Assembly: GCF_005503365.1 (NCBI RefSeq) | Contig: NZ_SCML01000006.1 | Span: 102,891 to 166,890 of the forward strand | Origin: Hydrogenophaga sp. 2FB | GTDB taxonomy: Bacteria > Pseudomonadota > Gammaproteobacteria > Burkholderiales > Burkholderiaceae_C | DNA: 64,000 nucleotides | Direction of reading: 5' to 3' | Shown: positions 50,348 to 60,498 of the stretch, in pieces | Layout of the letters: every line of letters begins with the position of its first letter | Numbering within the stretch: the first letter of the stretch is position 1 | Translations under genes and position numbers: made by a program | The notes under the pieces: generated by a model | Seen by the model: the letters and a program-made list of their open reading frames with translations, nothing else | What the model was told of the DNA's origin: nothing | The model's database searches: none

Positions 50348-50486
50348 GGGAAAGGGCTTTCTGTCGGGGAACCCGCGATTTTACGGGCCGATGCCCTCAT
50401 GGCGCCTGTGTGTATGACCCTCGGGGGGACGCGACGGTAGACTTGTTGGCCCCGCCGAACCATCCCTTTCCTGGAGACCCTTGCCC

Positions 50487-51578
50487 ATGTCCGTTGATTC
50501 CCAGGCGCTGCTGACCGCGCTGCAAGCCGTGACCGATCCGAACACGGGCAAGGATTTCGTGTCCACCAAGTCGCTGAAGAATGTGCAGATCCAGGGCGGC
50601 GCTGTGTCTTTTGACCTGGAGATGGGCTACCCGGCCCGGAGCCAGCACCCGGCCTTGCGCGAAGCGCTCACGGCAGCGGCGCGTGCGGTGCCCGGTGTGG
50701 ACACGGTGTCGGTGAGCATCAGCACCCAGGTGTTGGCCCACGCGGTGCAGCGCGGCGTGCAGTTGCTGCCCAACGTGAAGAATATCGTGGCCGTGGCCTC
50801 GGGCAAGGGCGGCGTGGGCAAGAGCACCACGGCGGTGAACCTGGCGCTGGCGCTGTCGGCCGAGGGCGCGAAGGTCGGCATTCTGGATGCCGACATCTAC
50901 GGCCCGAGCCAGCCCATGATGATGGGCTTGGAAGGCCGGCCCGAGAGCGTGGATGGCAAGACCATGGAGCCGCTGGAGAACCACGGTGTGCAGGTGATTT
51001 CCATCGGTTTCCTGATCGACCGCGACGAAGCCATGATCTGGCGCGGCCCGATGGCCACGCAGGCACTGGAGCAGTTGCTGCGCCAGACCAACTGGAAAGA
51101 CCTGGACTACCTGATCGTCGACATGCCGCCCGGCACGGGCGACATTCAACTGACCTTGTCGCAACGCGTGCCGCTGACCGGTGCGGTGATCGTGACCACG
51201 CCGCAGGACATTGCGCTGCTGGACGCGCGCAAGGGCATCAAGATGTTCGAGAAGGTGGGCGTGCCGATCCTGGGCGTGGTGGAGAACATGGCGGTGCACG
51301 TGTGCGAGAAGTGCGGCCATGTGGAGCACATCTTCGGCGCGGATGGCGGCAAGAAGATGGCCGCCGAGTTCGGCATGGACTACCTGGGGGCTTTGCCGCT
51401 GAACCTGAGCATCCGGGTGCAGGCGGACAGCGGGCGGCCGTCGGTGGTGGCGGACCCTGAAGGCGAGATCGCCGGGCTCTACAAGTCGGTGGCGCGGCAG
51501 GTGGCGCTCTCGATCGCGGCCAAGGCGAAGGACTTTTCCGCGAAGTTTCCTTCGATCAAGATTTCGAAGGACACCTGA
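50487..51578 (+). CDS. apbC: Iron-sulfur cluster carrier ATPase ApbC/Mrp
   Basis: 363 aa. A MIP18/DUF59 domain (about 5-80) precedes a ParA/Mrp P-loop ATPase with a deviant Walker A SGKGGVGKST near 105-114. The cluster-binding CxxC reads CEKCGHVEHIFG near residue 274. It assembles and transfers Fe-S clusters to apo-proteins. The start at 50487 follows CTGGAGACC; an upstream in-frame TTG was rejected. It is the last gene before a repeat-rich gap. Confidence 0.95.
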   Translation: MSVDSQALLTALQAVTDPNTGKDFVSTKSLKNVQIQGGAVSFDLEMGYPARSQHPALREALTAAARAVPGVDTVSVSISTQVLAHAVQRGVQLLPNVKNIVAVASGKGGVGKSTTAVNLALALSAEGAKVGILDADIYGPSQPMMMGLEGRPESVDGKTMEPLENHGVQVISIGFLIDRDEAMIWRGPMATQALEQLLRQTNWKDLDYLIVDMPPGTGDIQLTLSQRVPLTGAVIVTTPQDIALLDARKGIKMFEKVGVPILGVVENMAVHVCEKCGHVEHIFGADGGKKMAAEFGMDYLGALPLNLSIRVQADSGRPSVVADPEGEIAGLYKSVARQVALSIAAKAKDFSAKFPSIKISKDT

Positions 51579-51984
51579 GGTCTTTCGCGCGCGCTCTCTC
51601 TCTGGGAGGGGTTGGGGTGAGGGCGCGTTGACCAGCGACGTTTCTTCTCTGACGTGACGTGCTTTCTTTCGCTGCAAGCCGGGTCTCGGCCCGGCAGCCG
51701 AGGCACTTTTCTTTGCTTCGCCAAAGAAAAGTACCCAAAAGAAAGGCGAGCCGAAGTCCGGGCCCCTTCGGGGTTCCTTGCGCTGCTCGGTGCGCGGGGA
51801 GAAGTTCGCAAACTCGCTTCGCTCAAACACGCGAACTTCTTTTTCCCCGCACCCCTGCGCTGCTCAGCCCGGCCTGACGGCGGAAAGCGGGTACGGGGTC
51901 GGGGTCGGACTTCCCCTCTTGCTCCCTTCCCCTCTGGGGGAGGGCTGGGGTGGGGGCCGCCCGCCAAGTCCCAGCATCACCGCC
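51579..51984. repeat. Gene-free repeat-like segment between apbC and benzoate-CoA ligase
   Basis: 406 bases with no gene I can support. It contains a perfect 11-base inverted repeat ACTTTTCTTTG/CAAAGAAAAGT (51705-51715 and 51722-51732) with a 6-base loop. Two G-runs of the type CTCTGGGAGGGGTTGGGGTGAGG (about 51597-51619) and CCCCTCTGGGGGAGGGCTGG (about 51937-51956) are also present. Both resemble short intergenic repeats common in Comamonadaceae. Small ORFs here look like chance. Confidence 0.6.
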
Positions 51985-53568
51985 TCAAACCGTGCCCACT
52001 TCGCGCTCGCGCAGCCGAAAACGCTGAATCTTCCCAGTGGCCGTCTTCGGCAGTTCGGGGAGGAACTCGATGAAGCGCGGGTACTTGTAAGGCGCGAGCT
52101 TTTCCTTCACGAAGGCTTGCAGTTCGGCTTCGGTCGCTTGCGCACCGGCCTTGAGCACCACAAACGCTTTGGTCTTGGTCAGGCCGTCGGCATCGGTCTT
52201 GCCGATCACCGCGGCTTCCAGCACGGCCGGGTGCTGCACCAGCGTGGCCTCGACCTCGAACGGGCTCACGTAGATGCCGCTGACTTTCAGCATGTCGTCG
52301 TTGCGGCCGGCGTAGGTGCAGTAGCCGTCGGCATCGCGCGTGTACTTGTCGCCTGCCTTGGTCCAGCCGCCCTGGAAGGTATCGCGGCTTTTGCTGCGGT
52401 TGTTCCAATACATCAGCGCCGCACTCGGGCCGCGGATGTAGAGGTCGCCGATCTCGCCATCGGCCACGGGCTTGCCGTCTTCGCCGCGCAGCTCGATCTC
52501 GTAGCCCGGCACCGGCTTGCCCGTGGTGCCGTAGCGCACATCGCCCGGGCGGTTGGAGAGGAACACGTGCAGCATTTCGGTCGACCCGATGCCGTCGATG
52601 ATCTCCACACCGAAGTGGTTCGTCCAGCGCTGGCCGATGTCTTGCGGCAGCGCTTCGCCGGCCGATGAGCACAGGCGCAACGCGACGTCGCTCTTCTTCG
52701 GCAGGTCGGCGCTGGCGAGCATGCCGCCGTAGCCCGTGGGCGCGCCGTAGAACACCGTTGGCTTCTGCTCGGTGAAGCGCTTGAAGCAGGCCTGCGGTGT
52801 CGGCCGCTCGGCCATCAGCACCACGCTGGCGCCCACGCTGAGCGGGAAGGTGAGGGCGTTGCCCAGGCCATAGGCGAAGAACAACTTCGCGGCGGAGAAC
52901 ACCACGTCGTCCTCGCGCAGTTCGAGTACGCCCTTGCCGTACAACTCGGCCGTCCAGTACAGGTTGGCCTGCGTGTGCACCGTGCCCTTGGGGGCGCCGG
53001 TGGAGCCCGATGAGTACAGCCAGAACGCGGGCTCGTCGCCGTGCGTGTCCGCCGCCTCGGTGGCCGGCGCATGGCTGCCCACCAGGGTGGTGAAGTGGTG
53101 CACGCCCGCGGGCAGCGCGTCGGTGGCGCGGGAGGCAATGAGGTGCTTCACCTCGTGGCCGCCTTGCGCGCTCAGCTTGTCCAGCGCGGTCTGCAGCGTG
53201 GGCAGCAATGCGGCCGACACCAGCGCGGCTTGCGCGCGGCTGTTGGCCATCATGTACGCATAGTCCTGCGCGGTCAGCAGCGTGTTCACCGCCACCGGCA
53301 CCACGCCCGCGTGCAGCGCGCCGAGGAAGGCCACCACCCAGTCGTTGCTGTCGTGCATCAGCAGCAGCACGCGCTCTTCGCGGCGAATGCCGAGCGCGCT
53401 CAGCGCGCTGGCGAAGCGCCGCACCTGGTCGGCGAGTTCGCCGTAGGTCAGCATGCCCTGGTCGTCGATCAGCGCGGTCTTGCTGGCGCGCCCGGCGTTG
53501 AGTTCGAGCAGGTGGCGCGCGAAGTTGAAGCGCTCGGGAGGCGCGGCGACGGTGGCGTGGGGGCTCAT
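51985..53568 (-). CDS. bclA: Benzoate--CoA ligase
   Basis: 527 aa AMP-forming ligase that activates benzoate to benzoyl-CoA, entry step of the box pathway. The nucleotide motif is YSSGSTGAPKG at about 190-200. The benzoate-ligase-like FFAYGLGNALTFPLSVGA, a downstream IGSTEMLHVFLSN and the C-terminal PKTATGKIQR with the catalytic Lys follow. The specificity call rests on these and on the box genes next door; a 4-hydroxybenzoate or 2-aminobenzoate ligase is a minor alternative. It lies downstream of boxD on the same strand. Confidence 0.93.
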   Translation of the reverse strand: MSPHATVAAPPERFNFARHLLELNAGRASKTALIDDQGMLTYGELADQVRRFASALSALGIRREERVLLLMHDSNDWVVAFLGALHAGVVPVAVNTLLTAQDYAYMMANSRAQAALVSAALLPTLQTALDKLSAQGGHEVKHLIASRATDALPAGVHHFTTLVGSHAPATEAADTHGDEPAFWLYSSGSTGAPKGTVHTQANLYWTAELYGKGVLELREDDVVFSAAKLFFAYGLGNALTFPLSVGASVVLMAERPTPQACFKRFTEQKPTVFYGAPTGYGGMLASADLPKKSDVALRLCSSAGEALPQDIGQRWTNHFGVEIIDGIGSTEMLHVFLSNRPGDVRYGTTGKPVPGYEIELRGEDGKPVADGEIGDLYIRGPSAALMYWNNRSKSRDTFQGGWTKAGDKYTRDADGYCTYAGRNDDMLKVSGIYVSPFEVEATLVQHPAVLEAAVIGKTDADGLTKTKAFVVLKAGAQATEAELQAFVKEKLAPYKYPRFIEFLPELPKTATGKIQRFRLREREVGTV

Positions 53569-53636
53569 GTTGTGTCTCCTCGGTGATGGGCGAATTTCAA
53601 TGGTTCTGTCGTCGCGAAAGGGCGCTTGTCCAGAAC

Positions 53637-53708
53637 ACCGCGGAACCGGCTTTGCCGGGCCGCTGGTGTTGCCCCTGGGGGAGGCGCCGAAGGCGCTTCG
53701 GGGAGGGC
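53637..53708. repeat. Hairpin cluster between boxD and the benzoate-CoA ligase gene
   Basis: CCGGCTTTGCCGG is followed by GGCGCC-GAA-GGCGC (about 53683-53696), flanked by CCCCTGGGGGA. It begins directly at the boxD stop. The element resembles a terminator-like intergenic repeat of this family; no clean T-run is present, so partial readthrough into the ligase gene is likely. Confidence 0.5.
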
Positions 53709-55283
53709 CTACTTGAACGGTACGGCAGAAACCGCCAGCGCGTCCAGTGCGGCGCTGCTGGCCTGCACCGCGCTGCGGCGGTGGTAGAAGCCCAGCGCGC
53801 GCAAACCGCCGAGTTCTTCGCCGCCACCGGCGCGGCCGGGGCCGCCGTGCAGCGACATGGGCATCACGTTGCCGTGGCCGGTCTGGCTGGCCGCCACATC
53901 GGGCGAGATCGCGTGCACGCGGCCGTGGGCCGAGCCGAGTTCGAGCGCGGCGCTGGCGGTGAAAGCCGGATCGGCGCTGTAGACCGAGCAGACCAGCGAG
54001 CCTTCGCCGCGGCGGATGAGTTCGTAGGCCTGTTCGATGCTGTCGTAAGCCATGAGCGTGGCCACCGGACCGAACACCTCGACCTCGTGCAGCACTTGGG
54101 CCTTCGCGGGTTCGCGCGAGCCCAGCAGCACGGGCGCCACGCAGGCGGCGACCGAGGCGTCGGCATCCACCAGCGCCGCGCCACTGCCGTCGAACAACAC
54201 CTCGGCCTCGCTGCGCAGCTTGGCGATGCCTTCGAGCACGCTGGCCTTCTGTTCCTGGCTCACCAGCGAGCCCATGCGCACGGTTTCGTTGCGCGGGTTG
54301 CCCACGCTGGTTTTCGCGAGCTTGGCGCCGATCGCCTGCGCGGCGGCATCAAACAGCGCGCGCGGCACGAAGACGCGGCGGATGGCGGTGCATTTCTGGC
54401 CGGCCTTCACCGTCATTTCGCGCACCACTTCGCTCACGAGCAAGGCAAAGGCTTCGCTGTCGGGGGTGGCGGCCGGGTCGAGCAGGGCGCTGTTGAGGCT
54501 GTCGGCCTCGATGTTGCAACGCACCGAGCGCTCGGCCACGGCGGGGTGGCTGCGGATGATGCGTGCCGTTTCGGCCGAACCGGTGAAGGAGACCACGTCG
54601 AATGGCTGCAGTTGGTCCATCAGGCCGGCGGACGAACCGCACACCACCGACAGCGCGCCCGCCGGCAGGATGTTGGCGTCGATCACGTCCTTCACCATGC
54701 GCTGCGTGAGCCAGGCGGTGGCCGTGGCGGGCTTGATGATCACCGGCACGCCCGAGAGCAGGGCGGGCGCGGCCTTTTCCCACAGGCCCCAGCTTGGGAA
54801 GTTGAAGGCGTTGATGAACAGCGCCACGCCGTGCGTGGGCTGCAGGATGTGCTGGGTCTGGAACACCGGGTCCTTGCCCATGCGGATGCGCTCGCCATCG
54901 AGCAAGGCGCGCGCGCTGCCCAAGGCCTCGCCCTGTTTGGCGTAGTAGCCCAGGGTGAAGATGCCGCCGTCGATGTCGACCGCCGAGTCCTTGGTGGTGG
55001 TGCCCGAGTTGGCGGTGGCGATGTCGTAGTACGCGTCGCGGTTGGCCTGCAGCACCTTGACGATGGCCGCCAGCAGCCCGGCGCGCTCGCCATAGCTCAG
55101 GGCGCGCAGGGCCTTGCCGCCTTGTTCGCGGGCGAAGTGGAAGCCGGCGGCAAGGTCCAGCCCGGCGCTGCTCACGCGGGCGAGTTCGGTGCCGAGCACC
55201 GGGTCGAACAGGGGCGTGCCCGCGCCGGAACCGGTTTGCCATTGGCCACCGAGGTAATTGGGGAGCAGGAAAGATGTGGTCAT
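53709..55283 (-). CDS. boxD: 3,4-dehydroadipyl-CoA semialdehyde dehydrogenase BoxD
   Basis: 524 aa aldehyde dehydrogenase that oxidises the ring-opened semialdehyde of the box pathway to 3,4-dehydroadipyl-CoA. FINAFNFPSWGLWEKAAPALL, the cofactor/substrate site VVSFTGSAETA, and the catalytic-Cys segment KAGQKCTAIRR are present. It resembles the dehydrogenase part of PaaZ/PaaN without the hydratase half. The start at 55283 (MTTSFLLPNYLGG) was chosen over 55322. It is divergent from boxR, sharing an operator region. Confidence 0.92.
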   Translation of the reverse strand: MTTSFLLPNYLGGQWQTGSGAGTPLFDPVLGTELARVSSAGLDLAAGFHFAREQGGKALRALSYGERAGLLAAIVKVLQANRDAYYDIATANSGTTTKDSAVDIDGGIFTLGYYAKQGEALGSARALLDGERIRMGKDPVFQTQHILQPTHGVALFINAFNFPSWGLWEKAAPALLSGVPVIIKPATATAWLTQRMVKDVIDANILPAGALSVVCGSSAGLMDQLQPFDVVSFTGSAETARIIRSHPAVAERSVRCNIEADSLNSALLDPAATPDSEAFALLVSEVVREMTVKAGQKCTAIRRVFVPRALFDAAAQAIGAKLAKTSVGNPRNETVRMGSLVSQEQKASVLEGIAKLRSEAEVLFDGSGAALVDADASVAACVAPVLLGSREPAKAQVLHEVEVFGPVATLMAYDSIEQAYELIRRGEGSLVCSVYSADPAFTASAALELGSAHGRVHAISPDVAASQTGHGNVMPMSLHGGPGRAGGGEELGGLRALGFYHRRSAVQASSAALDALAVSAVPFK

Positions 55284-55351
55284 GGGATGGGGTCTCGGTT
55301 GTCGGTGGCGGCCCCTCGGCACTGGCCGTGGGGAGCGAATGGCGCTATAAC

Positions 55352-55365
55352 TGCACTATCTTGCG
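55352..55365. promoter_or_regulatory. Putative BoxR operator half-match in the boxD-boxR gap
   Basis: TGCA-CTATCT-TGCG: one mismatch to the TGCA-N6-TGCA arrangement. It lies 12 bases from a perfect copy and 69 bases from the boxD start. Known BzdR/BoxR operators contain such TGCA boxes, as I recall. Confidence 0.5.
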
Positions 55366-55377
55366 TTTTGTAGATTG

Positions 55378-55391
55378 TGCATTAAAGTGCA
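55378..55391. promoter_or_regulatory. Putative BoxR operator in the boxD-boxR gap
   Basis: TGCA-TTAAAG-TGCA, a perfect TGCA-N6-TGCA site in the 177-base region between the divergent boxD and boxR starts. Together with the imperfect copy at 55352 it could repress both genes. The site is shared in form with the one at 56407 before boxC. Confidence 0.7.
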
Positions 55392-55460
55392 TGTTTTGAT
55401 GCTTGGCAAGCCCGTCCAGCGTTTTTCTCTGCCCCGTTCCGATTGAAAGGCCAAGACCTC

Positions 55461-56402
55461 ATGGACGTCGAAGACAACGGCGTGATCGCTCCCGGCGAGG
55501 CCAAGTTGCCTGTGGCCGAAGAGGAGCCGCGCCACCCCTTTCTGGTCGCCCTGGGCGAGCGCGTGCGCACCCTGCGCTCGCGCCGCGGCATGACGCGCAA
55601 GGCCGTGGCGGTCGCGGCCGATGTGTCCGAGCGGCACCTGGCCAACCTCGAGTACGGCACGGGCAACGCCTCCATCCTGGTGCTGCTGCAGGTGGCGCAG
55701 GCGCTGCAATGCTCGCTGACGGAATTGATCGGTGATGTGAGCACGAGCTCACCGGAATGGCTGCTGATTCGTGAGCTGCTGGAGAAGCGCGACGAGGCCG
55801 ACCTGCGCCGCGCGCGCATCGCCATCGGCAGCCTGCTGGGCGGTGGTGCGGCAGCCGGTGACGATCCTCGGCGCAAGGCGCGCATCGCGCTGATCGGCTT
55901 GCGCGGCGCGGGCAAGTCCACCTTGGGCGAGCGCCTCGCCGACGACCTGGGTTTTGCCTTCATCGAGCTCAGCCGCGAAATCGAGAAATTCGCCGGCTGC
56001 AGCATCAACGAAATCCACTCCCTCTACGGCACGCCGGCCTACCGCCGCTACGAGCGCCGCGCGCTGGAAGAAGCCATCCAGATCTACCCCGAGGTGGTGA
56101 TCGCCACACCGGGCGGCCTCGTGTCGGACGCGGCCAACTTCAACCTCCTGCTGTCCCACTGCACCACGGTGTGGCTGCAGGCCGACCCGGCCGACCACAT
56201 GGGCCGCGTGGCCGCGCAGGGCGACATGCGCCCCATGGCCGCGAGCCGCGAGGCCATGGAAGACCTCAAGCGCATTCTGGCCGGGCGCTCGGCTTTCTAT
56301 TCCAAGGCCGACATGGCCTTCGACACCAGCGCCTACAACCTCGAAGACGCTTTCCAGGCGCTGCGGGCCCAGGTGCGCGAGGCGATTGGACTGGGGGGAT
56401 GA
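55461..56402 (+). CDS. boxR: Benzoyl-CoA-responsive regulator BoxR (HTH plus shikimate-kinase-like domain)
   Basis: 313 aa. An N-terminal XRE-type helix-turn-helix (about 26-85, LGERVRTLRSRRGMTRKAVAVAADVSERHLANLEYG) precedes a linker and a shikimate-kinase-like domain. Its Walker A is GLRGAGKST at 146-154 (Lys152). This is the BzdR/BoxR architecture; known members repress box genes and release DNA on benzoyl-CoA. The start at 55461 is chosen as an ATG; an upstream TTG would add six residues. It lies between boxD (divergent) and boxCB. Confidence 0.95.
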   Translation: MDVEDNGVIAPGEAKLPVAEEEPRHPFLVALGERVRTLRSRRGMTRKAVAVAADVSERHLANLEYGTGNASILVLLQVAQALQCSLTELIGDVSTSSPEWLLIRELLEKRDEADLRRARIAIGSLLGGGAAAGDDPRRKARIALIGLRGAGKSTLGERLADDLGFAFIELSREIEKFAGCSINEIHSLYGTPAYRRYERRALEEAIQIYPEVVIATPGGLVSDAANFNLLLSHCTTVWLQADPADHMGRVAAQGDMRPMAASREAMEDLKRILAGRSAFYSKADMAFDTSAYNLEDAFQALRAQVREAIGLGG

Positions 56403-56406
56403 AGCA

Positions 56407-56420
56407 TGCATAAAAGTGCA
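56407..56420 (+). promoter_or_regulatory. Putative BoxR operator upstream of boxC
   Basis: TGCA-TAAAAG-TGCA, perfect TGCA-N6-TGCA, abutting the -35 box of the boxC promoter on its upstream side. This position is directly in front of the -35 hexamer, where a repressor would hinder RNA polymerase. Confidence 0.72.
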
Positions 56421-56454
56421 TTGACGGTTTTGAGTTTGTGAATTATTATTCACA
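56421..56454 (+). promoter_or_regulatory. Sigma-70 promoter of boxCB with an overlapping palindrome
   Basis: TTGACG (56421-56426), 17 bases, TATTAT (56444-56449): a near-consensus promoter in an AT-rich island. An 18-base palindrome with 7-base arms, TGTGAAT/ATTCACA (56437-56454), covers the -10, so a second DNA-binding factor may act here. Transcription would start about 100 bases before boxC. Confidence 0.75.
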
Positions 56455-56559
56455 TTACCAGGTTCGGACCGGCGTTTAAGTGCAGGTTGTCGAGCCTGAT
56501 TCCGCCGCGGGTCTTGGCCTGCGGATGCCCCAGACCCCAGACACTGCCGGAGACTTCCC

Positions 56560-58227
<1,668 letters not shown>

Positions 58228-58264
58228 TGGATTCATTCCCGCCAACAAAACCGAGGAAGCACAC

Positions 58265-59692
58265 ATGAGCACGATCAACTACAGCGAAAAGATCCCCAAC
58301 AACGTCAACCTCTCCGAAGACCGCACGCTGCAGCGCGCGCTCGAAGGCTGGCAGCCGAACTTCATCAACTGGTGGGACGACGTGGGCCCCGAAGGCTCGA
58401 CCAACTACGACGTCTACCTGCGCACCGCGGTCAGCGTGGACCCGCAGGGCTGGGCCCAGTTCGGCCACGTGAAGATGCGCGACTACCGTTGGGGCATCTT
58501 CCTGAACCCGGGCGATGCCGAGCGCAAGGTGCACTTCGGTGACCACAAGGGCGAGAAGGCCTGGCAGGACGTGCCCGGCGAACACCGCGCCAACCTGCGC
58601 CGCATCATCGTCACGCAGGGCGACACCGAGCCCGCGTCCGTCGAGCAGCAGCGCCACCTGGGCCTGACCGCGCCCAGCATGTACGACCTGCGCAACCTGT
58701 TCCAGATCAACGTGGAAGAAGGCCGCCACCTGTGGGCCATGGTCTATCTGCTGCACAAGCACTTCGGCCGCGATGGCCGCGAAGAAGCCGAAGCGCTGCT
58801 GCAGCGCACGTCCGGTGACCAGGACAACCCGCGCATCCTGGGTGCGTTCAACGAGAAGACGCCCGACTGGCTCGCCTTCTTCATGTTCACCTACTTCACC
58901 GACCGCGACGGCAAGTTCCAGCTCTCGGCGCTGGCCGAATCTGCGTTCGACCCGCTGGCCCGCACGACCAAGTTCATGCTGACCGAAGAAGCGCACCACA
59001 TGTTCGTGGGCGAAAGCGGTGTGTCGCGCGTGCTGGCCCGCACCGCGCAGGTGATGAACGAACTCAAGACCGACGACGCGCAGAAAGTGCGCGCGGCCGG
59101 CGCCATCGACCTCGGCACCATCCAGCGTTACCTGAACTTCCACTACTCGGTGACCATCGACCTGTTCGGCGCCGACCAGTCGAGCAACGCCGCCATCTTC
59201 TACAGCTCGGGTCTCAAGGGCCGCTACGAAGAAGGCAAGCGCACCGACGACCACATCCTCAAGGGCCAGACCTACAAGGTGCTCGAGGTGAAGGACGGCC
59301 AGCTCGTCGAGAAAGACGTTCCCATGCTCAACGCGCTCAACGAAGTGCTGCGCGACGACTTCATCGCCGACTCCGTGGCCGGCGTGAACCGCTGGAACAA
59401 GGTGCTGGAAAAGGCCGGCATCCCGACGCGCTTGACCGTGCCGCACAAGGCCTTCAACCGCCAGATCGGCGCGCTCGCCGGCATCAAGATGTCGCCCGAT
59501 GGCCGTGTGGTGAGCGAAGCCGAATGGGCCGCGAAGAAGAGCGAATGGCTGCCGACGCCGGAAGACTTCGCCTTTGTCGCCTCGCTCATGGGTCGCGTGG
59601 TCGACCCGGGCAAGTTCGCGGGCTGGATCGCACCGCCGGTGATGGGCATCAACCGCCAGCCGGTGGATTTCGAGTACGTCCGATTCGGTTGA
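58265..59692 (+). CDS. boxB: Benzoyl-CoA 2,3-epoxidase oxygenase subunit BoxB
   Basis: 475 aa diiron oxygenase that epoxidises benzoyl-CoA with O2. Candidate iron ligands lie in EEGRHLWAMVYLLHKHFG and LTEEAHHMFVGESG, the ferritin-like Glu/His pairs. The protein is complete and of normal length. Its electron donor, the flavin/Fe-S reductase BoxA, is usually encoded in the same cluster but is not found in the window. Downstream, after 83 bases, the convergent urease operon begins. Confidence 0.96.
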   Translation: MSTINYSEKIPNNVNLSEDRTLQRALEGWQPNFINWWDDVGPEGSTNYDVYLRTAVSVDPQGWAQFGHVKMRDYRWGIFLNPGDAERKVHFGDHKGEKAWQDVPGEHRANLRRIIVTQGDTEPASVEQQRHLGLTAPSMYDLRNLFQINVEEGRHLWAMVYLLHKHFGRDGREEAEALLQRTSGDQDNPRILGAFNEKTPDWLAFFMFTYFTDRDGKFQLSALAESAFDPLARTTKFMLTEEAHHMFVGESGVSRVLARTAQVMNELKTDDAQKVRAAGAIDLGTIQRYLNFHYSVTIDLFGADQSSNAAIFYSSGLKGRYEEGKRTDDHILKGQTYKVLEVKDGQLVEKDVPMLNALNEVLRDDFIADSVAGVNRWNKVLEKAGIPTRLTVPHKAFNRQIGALAGIKMSPDGRVVSEAEWAAKKSEWLPTPEDFAFVASLMGRVVDPGKFAGWIAPPVMGINRQPVDFEYVRFG

Positions 59693-59703
59693 AGGACTTT
59701 CAC

Positions 59704-59722
59704 CTTCCCCCTCTGGGGGAAG
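59704..59722. terminator. Hairpin in the boxB/ureF convergent gap
   Basis: A perfect 8-base-pair stem CTTCCCCC/GGGGGAAG with loop TCT lies 12 bases after boxB. No T-run follows. It may act as a shared stop for the two converging operons, and its sequence is related to the repeat copy near 51937. Confidence 0.5.
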
Positions 59723-59775
59723 GCGGGGATGGGGGCACGCGGCAGCGAGCGATGCTTCGTTCAAAGTGGCTGGGT

Positions 59776-60498
59776 TCACGAGCGGAACAGGCGCGAGTAT
59801 TGGGTTTCATGGCGGGCGGAGAGGATGGCCAGCATCGGCGTGAAGGCCTGGCGTTCGCCGTCGGGCAGGGCCATGGCGTGGTCCACCGCATCGGGAATCT
59901 GTTGCGCCAGGCGCGCGAGCATGCGCTGACCCGAACTCTGGCCCAGCGGCACCGACTTGATGGCCGACTGCACCATGTTTTCGGCCCAGCCGAAGGCGTA
60001 GCCCACGAGGCTGTCGCGCACGCTCGCGTCGGTGCGTGCGGCGGCGCAGGCGCAGGCCACGGGGTAGGTGGGCGGCTGGAGTCGCGCGGCTTGCAGTTGC
60101 TCGAACACGCCCGCGCCCAGGTCGCCCAATTGGCGCGCCCATTCGAGCAGGGAGCGGCCCATCTGCTCGGTCTGCAGGCGGAACTCCAGGGTCTCGCGGG
60201 TCTGCAGCACCCAGTGGTTGAGTGCGGCGATGCGGGCGAGGTCGTTGCGGCGCCATGCGGGAATGGCTTGCGCAGCGACGGCGAGGTCGGCGCGCGCCAG
60301 GCCCAGGTGCAACTGGTCGATGAGCCAGGTGGCGGCGCTCGCCTCGTCGTGCACCAGGCCCGCGTCGACCGCGGCTTCCAGGCCTTCGGAGTACGAGAAG
60401 CCGCCCACCGGCAGCGCGGGCGAGGCGAGCCAGAGAATCTGCAGCAGGCTCGCGGCCGAGCGCGCGGGTGCCGTGGTTTCAGCCGTGGTCATGTCCAT
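59776..60498 (-). CDS. ureF: Urease accessory protein UreF
   Basis: 240 aa accessory protein that, with UreD and UreG, loads nickel and CO2 into urease. [24 protein letters not shown] is diagnostic; [13 protein letters not shown] near the C-terminus matches UreF. Two ATGs (60498 and 60492) could start it, both inside the end of ureE, so translation is coupled. Its normal downstream neighbour ureG is missing; the gene is followed by the convergent boxB. Confidence 0.94.
   Translation of the reverse strand: MDMTTAETTAPARSAASLLQILWLASPALPVGGFSYSEGLEAAVDAGLVHDEASAATWLIDQLHLGLARADLAVAAQAIPAWRRNDLARIAALNHWVLQTRETLEFRLQTEQMGRSLLEWARQLGDLGAGVFEQLQAARLQPPTYPVACACAAARTDASVRDSLVGYAFGWAENMVQSAIKSVPLGQSSGQRMLARLAQQIPDAVDHAMALPDGERQAFTPMLAILSARHETQYSRLFRS

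Noticed and set aside
48338..50440. 700-codon antisense frame opposite metG
   Set aside because: Same shadow effect; metG carries HIGH, KMSKS and tRNA-binding domains.
53583..55373. 596-codon antisense frame opposite boxD
   Set aside because: Gly/Ala/His/Gln-rich shadow with no domain, while boxD is a complete aldehyde dehydrogenase.
55461..56402. boxR as a shikimate kinase gene
   Set aside because: The kinase-like domain is preceded by an XRE helix-turn-helix and the gene is flanked by box genes and TGCA operators, the BoxR architecture.
56437..56454. CRP/Vfr-type site at the boxC promoter
   Set aside because: TGTGA and TCACA halves are present but 8 bases apart instead of 6, so it was kept only as an unexplained palindrome.
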